Positions 1-11,023 of a stretch of 64,000 bases of DNA are shown piece by piece (position 1 is the first letter of the stretch; each line of letters begins with the position of its first letter). The notes beneath the pieces are model-generated. The model did no database searches. It was not told where the DNA came from and saw only the letters and a list, made by a program, of their open reading frames with translations. The stretch comes from Brachionus plicatilis. Lineage: Eukaryota; Rotifera; Eurotatoria; Ploima; Brachionidae. Both the position numbers and the translations under genes were made by a program. The stretch covers positions 1,606,176 through 1,670,175 of the forward strand of contig QEOQ01000141.1 in NCBI GenBank assembly GCA_010279815.1. Reading direction: 5' to 3'.

Positions 1-195
1 TTTCTCTAAAAAATCTTAGAAGGTTATCAAGAGATAATTTGTGTTTCCTCAAATTTAATAAAAAATTATCTCTTTTTTATTAAAGCATATAGCTGTTTTA
101 AAACATATAAGAATTTTTATATAAAAACATTGTTTTTTGTTTGATTAGGTAAAACCAATCAGTCATTCATTGATAACTCGTGTTTTTTCAATTTA
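1..195. other. No gene seen
   Basis: AT-rich sequence with no convincing coding signal. If the exon at 196-342 is real, this is intron sequence ending in the acceptor tract at about 180-195. Confidence 0.4.
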
Positions 196-342
196 CAGCG
201 GTTCTAATGAAAACGTGCCGCAAAAAAAGGGGCGTCCAAAAACGGCAACCGCGTCCGTCGATCCAGGTCTGTTTGCGGCACCGACCCATCTGGCCTACAC
301 GGAAATGGCATGTATTTATGATGATGCAAAATTAATCATTTG
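196..342 (+). CDS. Probable last exon of an AT-hook protein (5' part outside window)
   Basis: A pyrimidine-rich tract ending in an AG acceptor at about 195 opens a frame of roughly 48 codons that stops at 340-342. It is much richer in G+C than its surroundings, as expected of coding DNA here. The translation carries KKGRPK, an AT-hook core that binds the minor groove of AT-rich DNA, followed by a stretch rich in Ala, Thr and Pro. No upstream exon lies in the window, so the gene would begin beyond the left edge. The family is not recognised. It could instead be a decayed transposon-encoded AT-hook like the one at 18950-19202, but the base composition and open frame argue for a real exon. Confidence 0.4.
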
Positions 343-469
343 ATATAGAATAAAAAAATGATTTCATAAATAAAATAAATATAAATAAATAAATTTTCAA
401 ATTTTTTTTATTTTATTCATTCACAACTATAAATAAAAAATGCTTTTCAGTTTTTTAATAGTTGTATTG

Positions 470-660
470 GAGCAAAAATATTCACCATGTTACAAGATTT
501 GTATACGAGGTTGGGTGGAGTTTTTGTGTTAGTCGAATTATTCAAAATTAACCAATTGCTTAATAGTAGTTAATTAATTAAAAAAAGTGCGAATTTAATT
601 TGATTCATTTTTTGAAAAATTTCCATTAAAAAGCGCACAATATTAAGGCATATAAATAAA
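470..660 (+). repeat. Dispersed repeat, copy 1 (partner at 1150-1370)
   Basis: The segment with CCATGTTAYAAGATTT followed by TATACGAGG and GGAGTTT is shared with 1150-1370. Both copies continue into a region with a TGCGAATTTA-type block and a GCGCA block. Identity is patchy, which suggests an old repeat. Ends are not defined. Confidence 0.5.
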
Positions 661-1149
661 TTATATTGGTGTTAAAGCAATTGAACATAATGAAACGCTC
701 TTAAAACAAACTTAATAATTTCTTTCCACCTCTCAAATAGTCAATTGCTTACCAAATAATATATTCTATATAATTTTATAGTAAATATATTATTATATAT
801 TCTAGATACTATTCAGGAAAGATGCAAAAAACTTGCCTATTCCAAATGGTGCCTTTTAAAGTTCTATCAAATAATTGCCCATTATCTTTGAACCATCAAT
901 TTATAGCTAAAATACTCCATTCTCTCGTAACCTCAAACTTATTCGCATTTTAATTTAATTAGCTTATTTTAATTTGTTTATGAAAAAAAGAACAAAAAAA
1001 TTTAATTATCGTTTATGTAAAGGTTTATATCGAAACATTATTGGAAGTACATCTCTTAAATAAGTCATTAGTGTGGTAAGTTTAACTAAAAAAAGAAATA
1101 GCAAACAAGAAAGTTGAAGAAATATTCTAACATTATAAAATATTAGCAA

Positions 1150-1370
1150 ACATGGAGCTACAATCTTCGCCATGTTATAAGATTTCTATACGAGGCTGGG
1201 AGGAGTTTAAATTTTGGATGTGAACTAATTTGAGTAGACATGTTTAAAGGCGCCTTACTTTGAACGTTGATAATTTTAAAAGCTTGGGCAGTTGATTAAA
1301 AAATGTGCGAATTTTAGTATTTTTAATTTCTAGGAAATTTAAATTTACTGGCGCAAAATTTGAGTTCCGA
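1150..1370 (+). repeat. Dispersed repeat, copy 2 (partner at 470-660)
   Basis: Same block order as the copy at 470-660: CCATGTTATAAGATTT, TATACGAGG, then an AATTT/GCGAATTT block. It carries extra sequence in the middle (about 1215-1290). Confidence 0.5.
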
Positions 1371-1842
1371 AAAATGTTAAAAAGTGGAACTATATTCTTA
1401 ATACTAATTGAAAATAAAAATATTTTAAATAATTTTTTTCTTTAATTTTTTACAATTTTTAAAATCAAATAATATAAAAATACAATAGATAACACAAATC
1501 TCAACAAACTCAAAAAACTGAACAAACTGAACAAATTGAACAAATGATTTAAATTATTAAAACAAGATATTCAATTAAATGAAATCATTTTAAAAAAAAG
1601 AAAAATTCAGTTTGTCGGATTTTATTCAGATCGTCAATACATGATGTATTTTTTTGTATGTAATCACTGTTTAAAAGTAATTTACGCAAACAATGTTACT
1701 TGGCATGTTAAAGACAATAAACGAAAAATATGGATCAAATGCTCAAATCCATTCGTTGTTTTCACCTCAACAAAGAAGGATTCGTTTTGCCGAGCCTGTA
1801 GCAAAGCGTTTCAAGGAAATATACCGTTAATTCTTTTCGAGG

Positions 1843-2152
1843 AAATATACACTATTCCTCCAAAAGTAAAAAACCTTAATAGTAATATTCAATATAATAA
1901 GTAAGCGTTATTGTACATCTCTAAATATACAAATTCACTGTCTCCTTTGAATTTGTTTCTACGAAGCAAACTCACACTACACTTTGTTATCCCCAACCAC
2001 TTTAGAAAGCCTAGAATTTAAACCGGTAAATAATTATTATTTATTATAAACTAAACATTCGTGCATATATATATTTTTTTTAAATAAAAGAATTTTCAAA
2101 AGTAAACAACATTTCAATGCCATGTACCTGAATTGTTAAATCAAGTATCTGG
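1843..2152 (+). repeat. Dispersed repeat, copy A (partner at 7588-7862)
   Basis: Near-identical to 7588-7862 over some 270 bp, including AATATACACTATTCCTCC, the block around AAACCGGT and the block AACATTTCAATGCCATGT. Copy A has a 30-40 bp insertion around 1937-1980. No target duplication or inverted termini are evident. The two copies flank PHB-depolymerase gene A. Confidence 0.75.
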
Positions 2153-2327
2153 AAAATACATTTTAAAATTTGGCTTTAAAAATTTATTAATATTTTTTGC
2201 ATAATATTAACGTCAATAAAAAAAAAATCATATAATAATTGAAAATTATTACTGTAATAACCAGGATCAAAAAAAAAATTATATTTTTAATTATATTTTT
2301 ATTTTTATTTTATAAAAAATCTTGTTC

Positions 2328-2410
2328 AATTTTTTGTGCTTGAATTACAAAATCTATCCAATGTTGAATAGCATTGAAAAAGTGCGATGTTTCAAATATT
2401 TTTTTTAGCT
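2328..2410 (+). repeat. Dispersed repeat shared in inverted orientation with 25780-25890
   Basis: The core AAAGTGCGATGTTTCAAATA and the preceding ATCCAATGTTGAA are both found on the minus strand at about 25795-25865. Matching extends about 80-100 bp. Confidence 0.6.
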
Positions 2411-3271
2411 TCAAATTTAAAAATAAGCTTAAGTTAATAATGTAAGAATTTTTATATTTGAAATTAACTATTTAATGAAATAGAATTATTACTAAATTAA
2501 TTAAGTATTTTGGAAACATGAGCCTATTTTTTATTTTTCCTACCAAAATCTTAATTTTTTTGACCGTAAGTATACGTGAACGATTTTCTTTAAAAGTTAC
2601 GCATTTTAATAAAGGCTTGCGAAATTTTTCGTAAAATTACATATTCTTACTTACATATTAAAATTCACGTTAAATTACTTAAGCTTTCTAAAAATAATGT
2701 AAAATTACGTATTTTAACCCATTCTGTACCTTTTATTAAAGCAGTGTAGAATAATTTTGCTGAAAAAAAAATTAGCTTTTAAAAAATTAATCTAAACATA
2801 AGAATCTATGTAAATAATATCATAAGACAAAAAAACTTTGATTTGATTAAATTTTAGCTCAATGATAGATGAAATAAAAGAAAATTGTTATTCAAGACTA
2901 CGTTGTAAAAACGCTGTAACTCAAGGCGTTATAATTTTTTTAAAATCTCATTAAATAAAATATGGTGTTTAAATCATAAAACTTTAAAAAACCTTTATAA
3001 ATATTTAATCTTATTTATTTTAGATTTTACCTTTCCTTGTCTTTAATTAAAATCCATATTCTATTAACTTTTTTTAAAATTTTAAATATTGATAATTATT
3101 TTAAAAACTTTAAAAATTTATTTAAACTGAAGCACAGTTTAAAAAACATAATATTTAGATTGATCGAGATTAGATTAAATTTAAAAAGGCGTATTAATCT
3201 TATCGTAGTTATTAAACTTGCATTTCTAGTCTAAATTATTTTCTGAGATACTTTCATCCACACCCTTCTTT

Positions 3272-3279
3272 TATAAATA
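3272..3279 (+). promoter_or_regulatory. TATA-like box upstream of PHB-depolymerase gene A
   Basis: TATAAATA lies 33 bp before the last base ahead of the start codon. The paralogue at 9668 has the same octamer 55 bp upstream of its start. In DNA this AT-rich the motif alone is weak evidence; finding it in both paralogues is what makes it worth noting. Confidence 0.35.
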
Positions 3280-3312
3280 TAGTCAAAAATCAATAAAGAA
3301 ATAAATAAAAAA

Positions 3313-4626
3313 ATGATTTTCCTAAAATTAATTTTAATAATTTTATTTTTAAATGGCATTTCAAGCGAAAATGTGAAAAAATTAAGTAAAAAATATTGTA
3401 TTGATTTTTATTTTGCTGTTTTAAAATATTTCTTTGTAGCCAATTATCAAATCAAAGATATAACAGTAAGTGGTATATCATCTGGAGGTGCCATGGCTGT
3501 CCAAGTTCATGTAGCCCTATCTTCGACTGTTTCCGGTTCTGGAAATATCGCTGGCCGTAAGTCAATTGAATTTAAAAAAATATTTTAAAAAACATTTATT
3601 AAAAAGCTCCTTATTACTGCTCAAGAGGTAGTCTTTTAATAAGCACCACTTGGTGCATGAGTAATCTATTGACTTTGGGAGTTGATATGAATGCTATGGT
3701 TAACAAAGCTCGCTATTTTGAAAGTCAGAACCTGATTGACAATTTGCAAAATCTTAGGAATCAGAATGTTTATGTTTTTAGTGGAACCGCTGACATAGTT
3801 ACATCTACTAGTATATTTTTAAATTTTTTCATTTTAATTTTAATTATCTATGTTTAAGGTGTTGCTAAGAAAAATGAAGATTTTTTCAGAAATTTTATGG
3901 ATCAATCGCGTATTAGAACTGTTTATTCAATTGCTGCAGCTCATGGTATGGTCACTGATTTTTATGGAGGTCCATGTTCGATTGCCAACATTTATTTTAT
4001 GAATGATTGCTCTTATAATCAAGCTTTTGATATTCTCAGCTCTCTTCATCCAAATGAAAATTTAAAGATTCCTAATTCTGGAGCAGAATTAACTGGCATG
4101 GTAAATCAAATTAATATTTTAGATCACAATTGATTTTTTTCAAAAGTTTGCTGAATTCGATCAAAGTGAATTTTTTTCCGATTCAAATACATTAATGGAC
4201 TCATTAGGCTACATTTACGTACCAAAAAAGTGTGAGACCGAAGGTTCAATTTTAATTAAACATTTACAAAAAAAAACTTTTTTTATTTGCTTTTTTTTAA
4301 AGTTTGTAATTTACATATTGCATTTCACGGATGTCTACAGGGAAAATCAGTTGTTGGAAACATTTATGCCAAAAATTCTGGCTACAATCAAGTAGCTGAT
4401 TTAAATAATTTTATTGTCATTTATCCGCAAGCAAAAAGCAGCTTATATGGTGGCAACCCGAGCGGCTGCTGGGATTGGTGGGGCTATACTGACTCTCTTT
4501 TCGGTAAGATAAATACTTAAAATTCTTTTGAATTTTTACTAATAATTTTTTCTCAAAGCAACAAAACAAGGTAAACAAATCAAAGTCGTCAAATCTATAA
4601 TTGATAGAGTTGCCTTTAACAATTAG
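3313..4626 (+). CDS. Secreted PHB-depolymerase-like esterase, gene A
   Basis: Seven exons join in phase: 3313-3385, 3440-3556, 3607-3810, 3859-4100, 4147-4243, 4303-4503, 4559-4626, giving 333 residues. An N-terminal hydrophobic segment reads as a signal peptide. The mature part matches the extracellular poly(3-hydroxybutyrate) depolymerase / esterase family: nucleophile in GISSGG, Asp in the SGTAD loop, His in AAAHGM, and the late Trp-rich motif CWDWWGYTD. The expected role is serine hydrolysis of an ester polymer or related substrate outside the cell; the substrate in animals is not known to me. Gene B (9668-11023) is a close paralogue with the same intron positions, except that A lacks the intron B has right after the His motif. 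The donor at 4244 (GTTCAA) is weak. The ORFs at 3657, 3897 and 4287 are pieces of this gene. Confidence 0.85.
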
Positions 4627-5631
4627 TTTATCATGCTTGTTTTTTAATTATTTATTAATTGTTTATTAATTAAATAAATTTTTTGAAATATTAATTTTGG
4701 GAAAAAAATATGATAAAAAAATTAAAGTAAAGGATTTTAACCAAAATACTTTTTCTGCAAAATACATCAGTTTATACATGGCTCCTATCACCCAAATTAG
4801 GTATCCATAAAAACTCTGCAATTCTTCAAGGTGCTATGCGTAATAGTAAAAAAATAAAAAACAGACTTAATTTGGGTGAAACAAGGTTGAATAAGTTGAT
4901 ATGTATTTTGCCGAACAAGTTTTTTAAACAAAAAATTTTAATATATTCTTTTTTCTTTTTTGCAAATGCTCAATGTCTAAATATTCAATAAAAAAACAAC
5001 AAATTAAAGAGGATTGATTTTATTATTAAGAATTTTAAAATTTTTAATCAAAAACACCCTAACTTTTCTAATAAAAAATTTACTAATAAGAGGGCTGAAA
5101 AGAGGGATTAAACCGCTCGAAACTGCCCCGGAGTCCAACTCCTAAATTATTTTTCAAATAAAATAAAAAATTATTAAGAATTAAATTATTTTAAAGGATT
5201 AAGTGAATAAATTTTTACAAATTTTTGTCACATAATTATTTTTTTTAAAACGGAGAGACTATCAATTAATTAATTAATTTATTTATTTATTCAATTAACG
5301 CCAATTCTGGCGATGTAATTTAAATTGTAAAAAAAATTATAAAATTAAATGTATAAAATCTTTTGTTACTTTGTTTTCGCACAAGCGAAATTCTTCATTT
5401 TTTTTTTTTTCACATAATTTATTTTATCAATTAATATTAAAAAAATCAATTAATATTAAAAAAATTCGTAGTCATTTTTGAAGATGAAGTTAAGCAAAAA
5501 ACAATATTCACCAAATTTTTGTCTTGAAGAATAAAATAAGTGAACTTTTTTTTGTATGATTTCTTAAATTATTTGAACGAAAAAATAAAATAAAAATTGA
5601 TAAAAAAGCAACCAATAACAAAATTGAACCT

Positions 5632-5745
5632 ACAGTGGTGATTCGCTACAAGGATTTTACCAAATTTTACGGGAAATTACGTACCGTATTCCCTAGTACG
5701 ATTATAATGCACTACAAGCTAGGACATTTAAATTAAAAATATTTT
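5632..5745. mobile_element. Remnant of an ACGTAA-rich MITE
   Basis: It begins TA-CAGTGGTG and continues through TTTTACCAAATTTTACGGG, the same motif order as the arms of the element at 61393-61766, whose terminus is also CAGTGGTG. No second terminus was found, so this is a truncated or diverged copy of that family. Confidence 0.4.
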
Positions 5746-5779
5746 AGCATAGGTGAGATGTACTTTGCTGCAAATAGTG

Positions 5780-5995
5780 TTGGCAATCGACTCCAATCGA
5801 TTGACAAATTTAATAAATCGATTAATATTTTTCAGTCGATTATTAAATCGATTAATTTTTTTCAGTCGATTATTAAATCAACTAATTTTTTTTACTAGAG
5901 TAGACTATTAAATCGATTAAATTTTTTTGGTCGACTATTAAATCGACTAATTTTTTTTAGTCGATTATTATTTTAGTCGACTATAAAATCGAATA
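5780..5995. repeat. Tandem array of a TCGATTA-type unit
   Basis: Several imperfect copies of a roughly 30-35 bp unit built from AGTCGATTATTAAATCGA and TTAATTTTTTT. The unit is itself partly palindromic. The array abuts the transposon that starts at 6008. Confidence 0.75.
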
Positions 5996-6007
5996 ATTTT
6001 TTCTAAA

Positions 6008-7464
6008 TGGCTATAATACTTCTAAATTATCTCGAAATTAAAATTTATGATGTCAAAAAATATTATTTTTTAAATAAAAAAGGTTTTTAATTGATTTAAA
6101 ATTAAAGATTTAAAGCAAAATAAAAAAAATTCTAATAAAATATAAAAAAATGGCTTATATTTTTTGGGGGTGACAAATTAAATTTTTTAAGATGACAAAA
6201 ATAACTAAAAGTGGTGACTAATTATATTTGTTTTAGCTGACTATAAAAAACTTAATATTCTGACAAAAAAACTAAACGACTGACAAATTTATATATTGAG
6301 ATGACTTTTTTATAAATTTTCACTGACAAAATAAAATCTTATTTGTAGACAAAAAAAACTAATTTTAGTGACGAAAATATTTATTTAAATGACAAAATAT
6401 AAAAAAAATAAAAAAATATAAACGATTAATTTTTTTTTATTTTTTTCCCTGAGTTGTTGATTTCTTTGGTCTTCCTCGTTATATTAAGATATATAGAATA
6501 AATAGCCAATAGAAGAATTTTTGGATATTATTTTCTGAAAATGAATTTAAGCAAGGAAAAGAATAGTCTAAGATTGATCCGACTAAAGATTTATATAAAT
6601 TTCCTAGTGTGTTTTGATTGAGACCCCACTTTTTGTTTGACAATATCTTAATAATGTTTAGTTTTTTATTGCAGCGTTCTTTAATTTCGTCTACCAGTAT
6701 ATTAAAGTTTAACTTAGAATCAAATTTAATACCAAGAAACTTGATACCTTTTTGGCTCACTATTCTGTTTCCATAAATTTTGAAGTTTAGATTATCACTC
6801 TCTTTTTTGTACCTAGAAAAGACTACTGAACACGACTTTTCAACTGATATCTTCATTTTCCATTTAATAAGCAATTGTTCTAGTTCGTTGGTGTATTTAT
6901 TAATTATTTATTATGTATTTATTATTTATTAATTTTACTAGCCATGCTAAATTTGTTATTTTTATTTATTTGTTTTCTGTACCGAGCTAGAGCTCCTTCA
7001 GAATAAGTTAAAAAGTAAAATAAAAAAAAATAAAATAAAAATGAAATAAAAAAAAATAAAATTAAAGTTAATAAAATGAGATAAAAAAAAGAATCAAAAT
7101 AAAGTAAATAAGCTAAAAAAATGAAAGTTGAAAAATTATCAGTGAAGTAGTTTGTTTGTCACCTAGTTTAGTGTTTATTAGTCATTAATTAAATTAGTCA
7201 CCATTTTTTTGGTTAATCTGTCATCCCGAAAATATTTAATTTGTCGGTCAATTAGTTTATCTGTCAGTCAGTTAGTTTAATTGTCACTCAATTAGTTTAA
7301 TTATCAGTGAAGTAGTTTGTTTGTATACTTGCTTAGTTTTTTTGTCAGTAAATTTAGCCTTTTTTGTCAGTCCATTAAATGATGGCCTAAAAAAATATTT
7401 TACAAATAATATTTTTTGCCTTCCTAAATTTTAATTTCGAGATAATTTAGAAGTATTATAGCCA
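6008..7464. mobile_element. 1.46 kb non-autonomous DNA transposon with 40-bp inverted ends
   Basis: The ends are inverted copies, about 40 bp and apparently identical, beginning TGGCTATAATACTTCTAAAT. TCTAAA sits directly outside both ends (6002-6007 and 7465-7470), a clean 6-bp target duplication. Sub-terminal regions on both sides are arrays of short TGAC-containing units (about 6160-6380 and 7140-7390), also inverted relative to each other. No transposase frame is present. The centre carries a reverse-transcriptase fragment (6479-6897) that must be a passenger insertion. The superfamily is unclear. Confidence 0.8.
6479..6897 (-). pseudogene. Non-LTR retrotransposon reverse-transcriptase fragment
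   Basis: On the minus strand the open stretch reads as the part of a LINE reverse transcriptase after the catalytic box: W-KM-IS-EKS---VFSR, then KFLGIKFDSKLNF, then a segment ending LVGSILDY. This order is usual in jockey/CR1-type elements. Both ends are truncated and no endonuclease or tail is seen. It lies inside the DNA transposon 6008-7464. Confidence 0.7.
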
Positions 7465-7472
7465 TCTAAAGT

Positions 7473-7546
7473 CAACCATAACTTTAAATATTTTAAGTTA
7501 TGGTTGACTATTTCAACTTTTGAAAAGATTAAAAAGTTGAAATAGT
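7473..7546. repeat. Two back-to-back hairpins
   Basis: GTCAACCATAACTT is followed after a short loop by its reverse complement (7473-7510). Immediately after comes a second stem, TATTTCAACTTTT with its complement (about 7511-7546). Together they form a double stem-loop just outside the transposon end at 7464. Confidence 0.65.
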
Positions 7547-7587
7547 CAATGCCTTAGAGAATATTAAATTATTTGTGCTAATTTTTT

Positions 7588-7862
7588 TTGCGTAAATATA
7601 CACTATTCCTCCAAAAATAAAAAACCTTAATAGTAATATTCAATATAATAAGTTAGCCTTATTGTACATCTCGAAATATACAAATTCACACTATACTGCG
7701 TTATTCCCAACTTTAGAAAGCCTAAAATTTAAACCGGTGAATAATTATTATAAACTAAGCATTCGTGTATATATATATATATATTTTTTAAATAAAAGAA
7801 TTTTCAAAGGCAGAAAACATTTCAATGCCATGTCAAATAACCTCAATTGCTAAATCAAGGAC
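7588..7862 (+). repeat. Dispersed repeat, copy B (partner at 1843-2152)
   Basis: Direct-orientation partner of the copy at 1843-2152, a little shorter, with an expanded TATATA run near 7770. The 63-codon open frame inside is part of the repeat, not a gene. Confidence 0.75.
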
Positions 7863-9612
7863 CTGTAAAATACATTTTAGATTTCAAAGCTGGAGAAGCA
7901 CTTGTTATTCTAAATAAATAGATAAAAGTTAAATTAATATCACTGTATGTTAAAAAAAATCAGTAAAATAAATTTTCCGATATTGACACCACTGTTCACC
8001 TAGCAAAATGCTAGACGATAATAGACAGCAGTTTTGAAAATGATAGTGTTCCCATATAGGATTTAATAAAAAGAAGCCTACACACTCACATTCATTTGGT
8101 ACACGTTTTTGTTATATAATATAAGAGGAAAAATAAAATGTAACTTATTGCATTTTTCAGATGAAATTAAATAACTAATAAAATATCTTTAATTTTAAAA
8201 ATAATGTAGTGTTTTAAAACAAGTTGTTAATAAAATTGATTTTTTTGAAAAATAATTCATGAAAAAATTCTTTCCTCAAAACTGTCTGATAAACTAATAA
8301 TTTATAATTGGACTGTCAAATTAAAAGATTCTATTTTCGTCTCATCTAATTTTCTAAATGATAGTTGAAAATAAATTATTTATTTTATTAAAATAAAACC
8401 ACAATTTTGTCGGCTTAATGTTATCGAAATCCAACAAAAATTTCTGATTGATTGCATTTCCTAAAATTAAACTATCGTTTCCAATTTTTATTTGTTTAAT
8501 TATATTAAAAATAAAAATTATATTATTTGATATAAAATACATCCTTTATTATTTAATCAAAAAATTCCCTGGTTAAAACTTTTAAAAATTTTAAACCTGA
8601 AATAGGATTGTTTTGAACTTTGAATTATTTATTATTCTTTATTTTCAGTTATTTAAGACGCCACCGTCGAGCTATGAATGACATTTAAAGAATCTTGATA
8701 AATGATGTCTCTCAATCCTTTTAATTATTTAATAGTTGTTATTTTTTTAACTGAACTTCGAAAAAACAATGTTTAATGAAATTCAGTTTAGAAAAAATAA
8801 ATGAAGAAAACGAAGCAAATATCTAAAAACATTATTTTTTGAGGCTAGTTAATTTCGTTTGTATTAAATTTTTTAGACTTTTTAAAAAAAATATTTTTTG
8901 AAAAAGTTAAAAATCAATCAATTAAATTTAAAAGAATATTTGATACAATTGAATATCTTGTGATTTTAAAGTATCATGAAATGAATGACAGTTTTTAAAT
9001 GAGAGAGAGATCATTTCATTTATAAAGACAGTTTTTAGCGAAAGTCCTATTAATGCGAAATATCTAAAGGAGGTTTTCAGCTTTTTCAGTGCAATCAATA
9101 CCCTAATAATATTATTAATTGAAAAATTTTATTACTAATTTTATTAATTGAAAAAATTTTATTGATCATTTGATTTGATAAAAATTAATGTAACAAAACC
9201 ATGATGATTTAAACAAAGGCTATTACCGTTCGAACAAACCCTGGGTTGTCTCAAAATTATTTTTAATAAATAAAGTAGATTGAAATTAAGAGAGACTTGA
9301 TTTAAATATTTTAAGTTATAAATAAAAATACCAAAAAATATTGCTTTGATGCAATTTACACACATACTCAATGATCATCAATCAAAAAATTATTCAATTT
9401 TTTAAACTTTTCTATTTGATTATGAATAAAAAAAGATTTTTTTTTGAAATTGATATTTAGATAAAAAATTTATTTGTAAAGCGATAGATTCATTCGAATC
9501 TCGCTATTATATCATAAATTCTTAAATAAAACACATGTTAGTTGACATATAATTTAGGGTGTGCTGTAGAGATATTTAACAAAATAAATTTAGAATTATA
9601 CCTAAGTATCGA
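7863..9612. other. Intergenic, no gene seen
   Basis: AT-rich sequence with only short chance frames. A GAGAGAGAGA run occurs near 9001. Nothing else is supportable. Confidence 0.5.
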
Positions 9613-9620
9613 TATAAATA
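9613..9620 (+). promoter_or_regulatory. TATA-like box upstream of PHB-depolymerase gene B
   Basis: TATAAATA, 55 bp before the start codon; the same octamer precedes gene A. Suggestive only in DNA this AT-rich. Confidence 0.3.
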
Positions 9621-9667
9621 AAACTAGTCAAATTTAATCGAAACAAGAAAACTGTTTTAAATCCACA

Positions 9668-11023
9668 ATGTTTTTTAAACATTTTTTGTCAATTTTTTAT
9701 TTTGTGGCTCTTTTTGCAGATTGGTCAAATGCTGCTCGACTTGGTAAAATAATGCTCTTGAGTAATTTCCATTAACAAAATTAAAACAATTTTAGGAAGC
9801 TACAGAGTAAGGAGAGTAACTGTGAGTGGTATTTCGGCTGGAGGTGCTATGGCAAATCAATTGCATGTAGCTCTTTCGGGCACTATCTCAGGATCAGGAA
9901 TCATTGCCGGACGTAAATGAAAAATATTTAGCTCAACTCAAATTAATTTTACTTTATCAACTCTAGCTCCATACTACTGTGCTGGCGGCTCACTGATCGG
10001 TGCCACTACTTATTGCATGACTAACATGTTCCTTTCGCCAAATGTAGCCACTGCTATTTCTAAGGCCAACTCTTATGCCAACAGTGGATTAATTGATAGC
10101 CTCTCAAATTTAAGGGACCAACGCGTTTACATTTTTAGCGGATCCTCGGATTATGTCGTCCGAAGCAGTAATTTAAAATTAAATTTTTTTAGCCTTTTAA
10201 AATTTATTTTTTTTCAAGATGTTGTAAGAAAAAATGAAGACTTTTTCAAAAATTACATGAACAGCAATAATATAAAGAGCAATTACGGCCTGGCTGCTGG
10301 ACACGCTATGGTACAGATTGCAAATTTTTAAACTAACTTTTGGAAAATTTTTTGTTGATCTAAAGATTACTGATTTTTTTGGCAATTCTTGCAGTGCTTC
10401 AAGCGGAAATTATATCAACAATTGCAACTACAATCAGGCCTATGATCTATTGCAACACTTGCATCCAGAACGAACACTCCAAAAACCTCAACCAGGAGCT
10501 TCAATAACTGGAACTGTACTTTCTTTTGGATATTTGTTATTTCCAAGACTAATCTTTTGTTTAAGTTGGTCGAATTTGACCAGTCAGAATTTGCTTCATC
10601 GCCAAGCACTGTATCTTTAGATTCAGCTGGATACGTTTACATACCAAGACAATGCGAGACTGAAGGTAAACACTTTTTTTGCTGACTAAGTTAAAGGTTT
10701 TTTTTTTAAGAATGTGACTTGCATATTTCTCTTCACGGTTGCTTGCAAGGAAAATATAAACTTGGAAACGTTTATGCTGCCAATACTGGCTATAACCAAG
10801 TTGCTGATTTGAATAACTTCATTATTTTGTATCCACAAGCGGTGAATAATTTTTTTTCAAATCCAAATGGCTGCTTCGATTGGTGGGGTTACACTGATGC
10901 CAATTATAGTAAATTAAAAATCTTTATTCATCCAACTTTTTCATTATTTTTTCAATAGGTAACAAAGAAGGCAAACAAATCAAAGCTATTAAAGCTATGA
11001 TAGATAGACTAAAAGGTTTTTAA
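9668..11023 (+). CDS. Secreted PHB-depolymerase-like esterase, gene B
   Basis: Eight exons join in phase: 9668-9743, 9796-9912, 9967-10167, 10219-10310, 10366-10515, 10566-10665, 10711-10908, 10959-11023, giving 332 residues. Residues 1-22 are a signal peptide ending near SNA. The catalytic set is Ser39 in GISAGG, Asp126 in GSSDYV and His160 in AGHAM, matching in order and spacing the Ser-Asp-His triad of fungal extracellular PHB depolymerases. PYYCAGG and CFDWWGYTD are also family signatures. Introns are 45-60 bp. The product should be an extracellular serine esterase; whether it cleaves PHB or a dietary or structural ester is unknown. Arose by tandem duplication with gene A. Confidence 0.88.

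Larger units (their letters stand above)
343..3254. other. Gene-poor repeat region
   Basis: About 2.9 kb with no supportable gene. It holds two related copies of a dispersed repeat (470-660 and 1150-1370), a longer repeat shared with 7588-7862, a repeat shared in inverted orientation with 25780-25890, and a decayed ACGTAA-rich element at about 2560-2750. The 87-codon open frame at 1641-1904 runs into the dispersed repeat, has a few Cys pairs and matches nothing I recognise. Confidence 0.6.
4627..6007. other. Intergenic repeats between the two esterase genes
   Basis: No gene seen. The region contains simple ATTA/AATT runs, an ACGTAA-type MITE remnant at about 5632-5745 that starts with CAGTGGTG, and a short-period TCGATTA tandem array at about 5780-5995. 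Confidence 0.55.

Noticed and set aside
1641..1904. Small Cys-containing protein of 87 residues
   Set aside because: Its 3' part is a dispersed repeat also present at 7588; no splice partner and no recognisable family.
6479..6874. A 131-residue protein-coding gene on the minus strand
   Set aside because: The sequence is a reverse-transcriptase fragment truncated at both ends, inside a DNA transposon.
9215..9245. tRNA-like TTCGAA box
   Set aside because: No matching A box or cloverleaf could be drawn. No tRNA or rRNA gene is supportable anywhere in the window.
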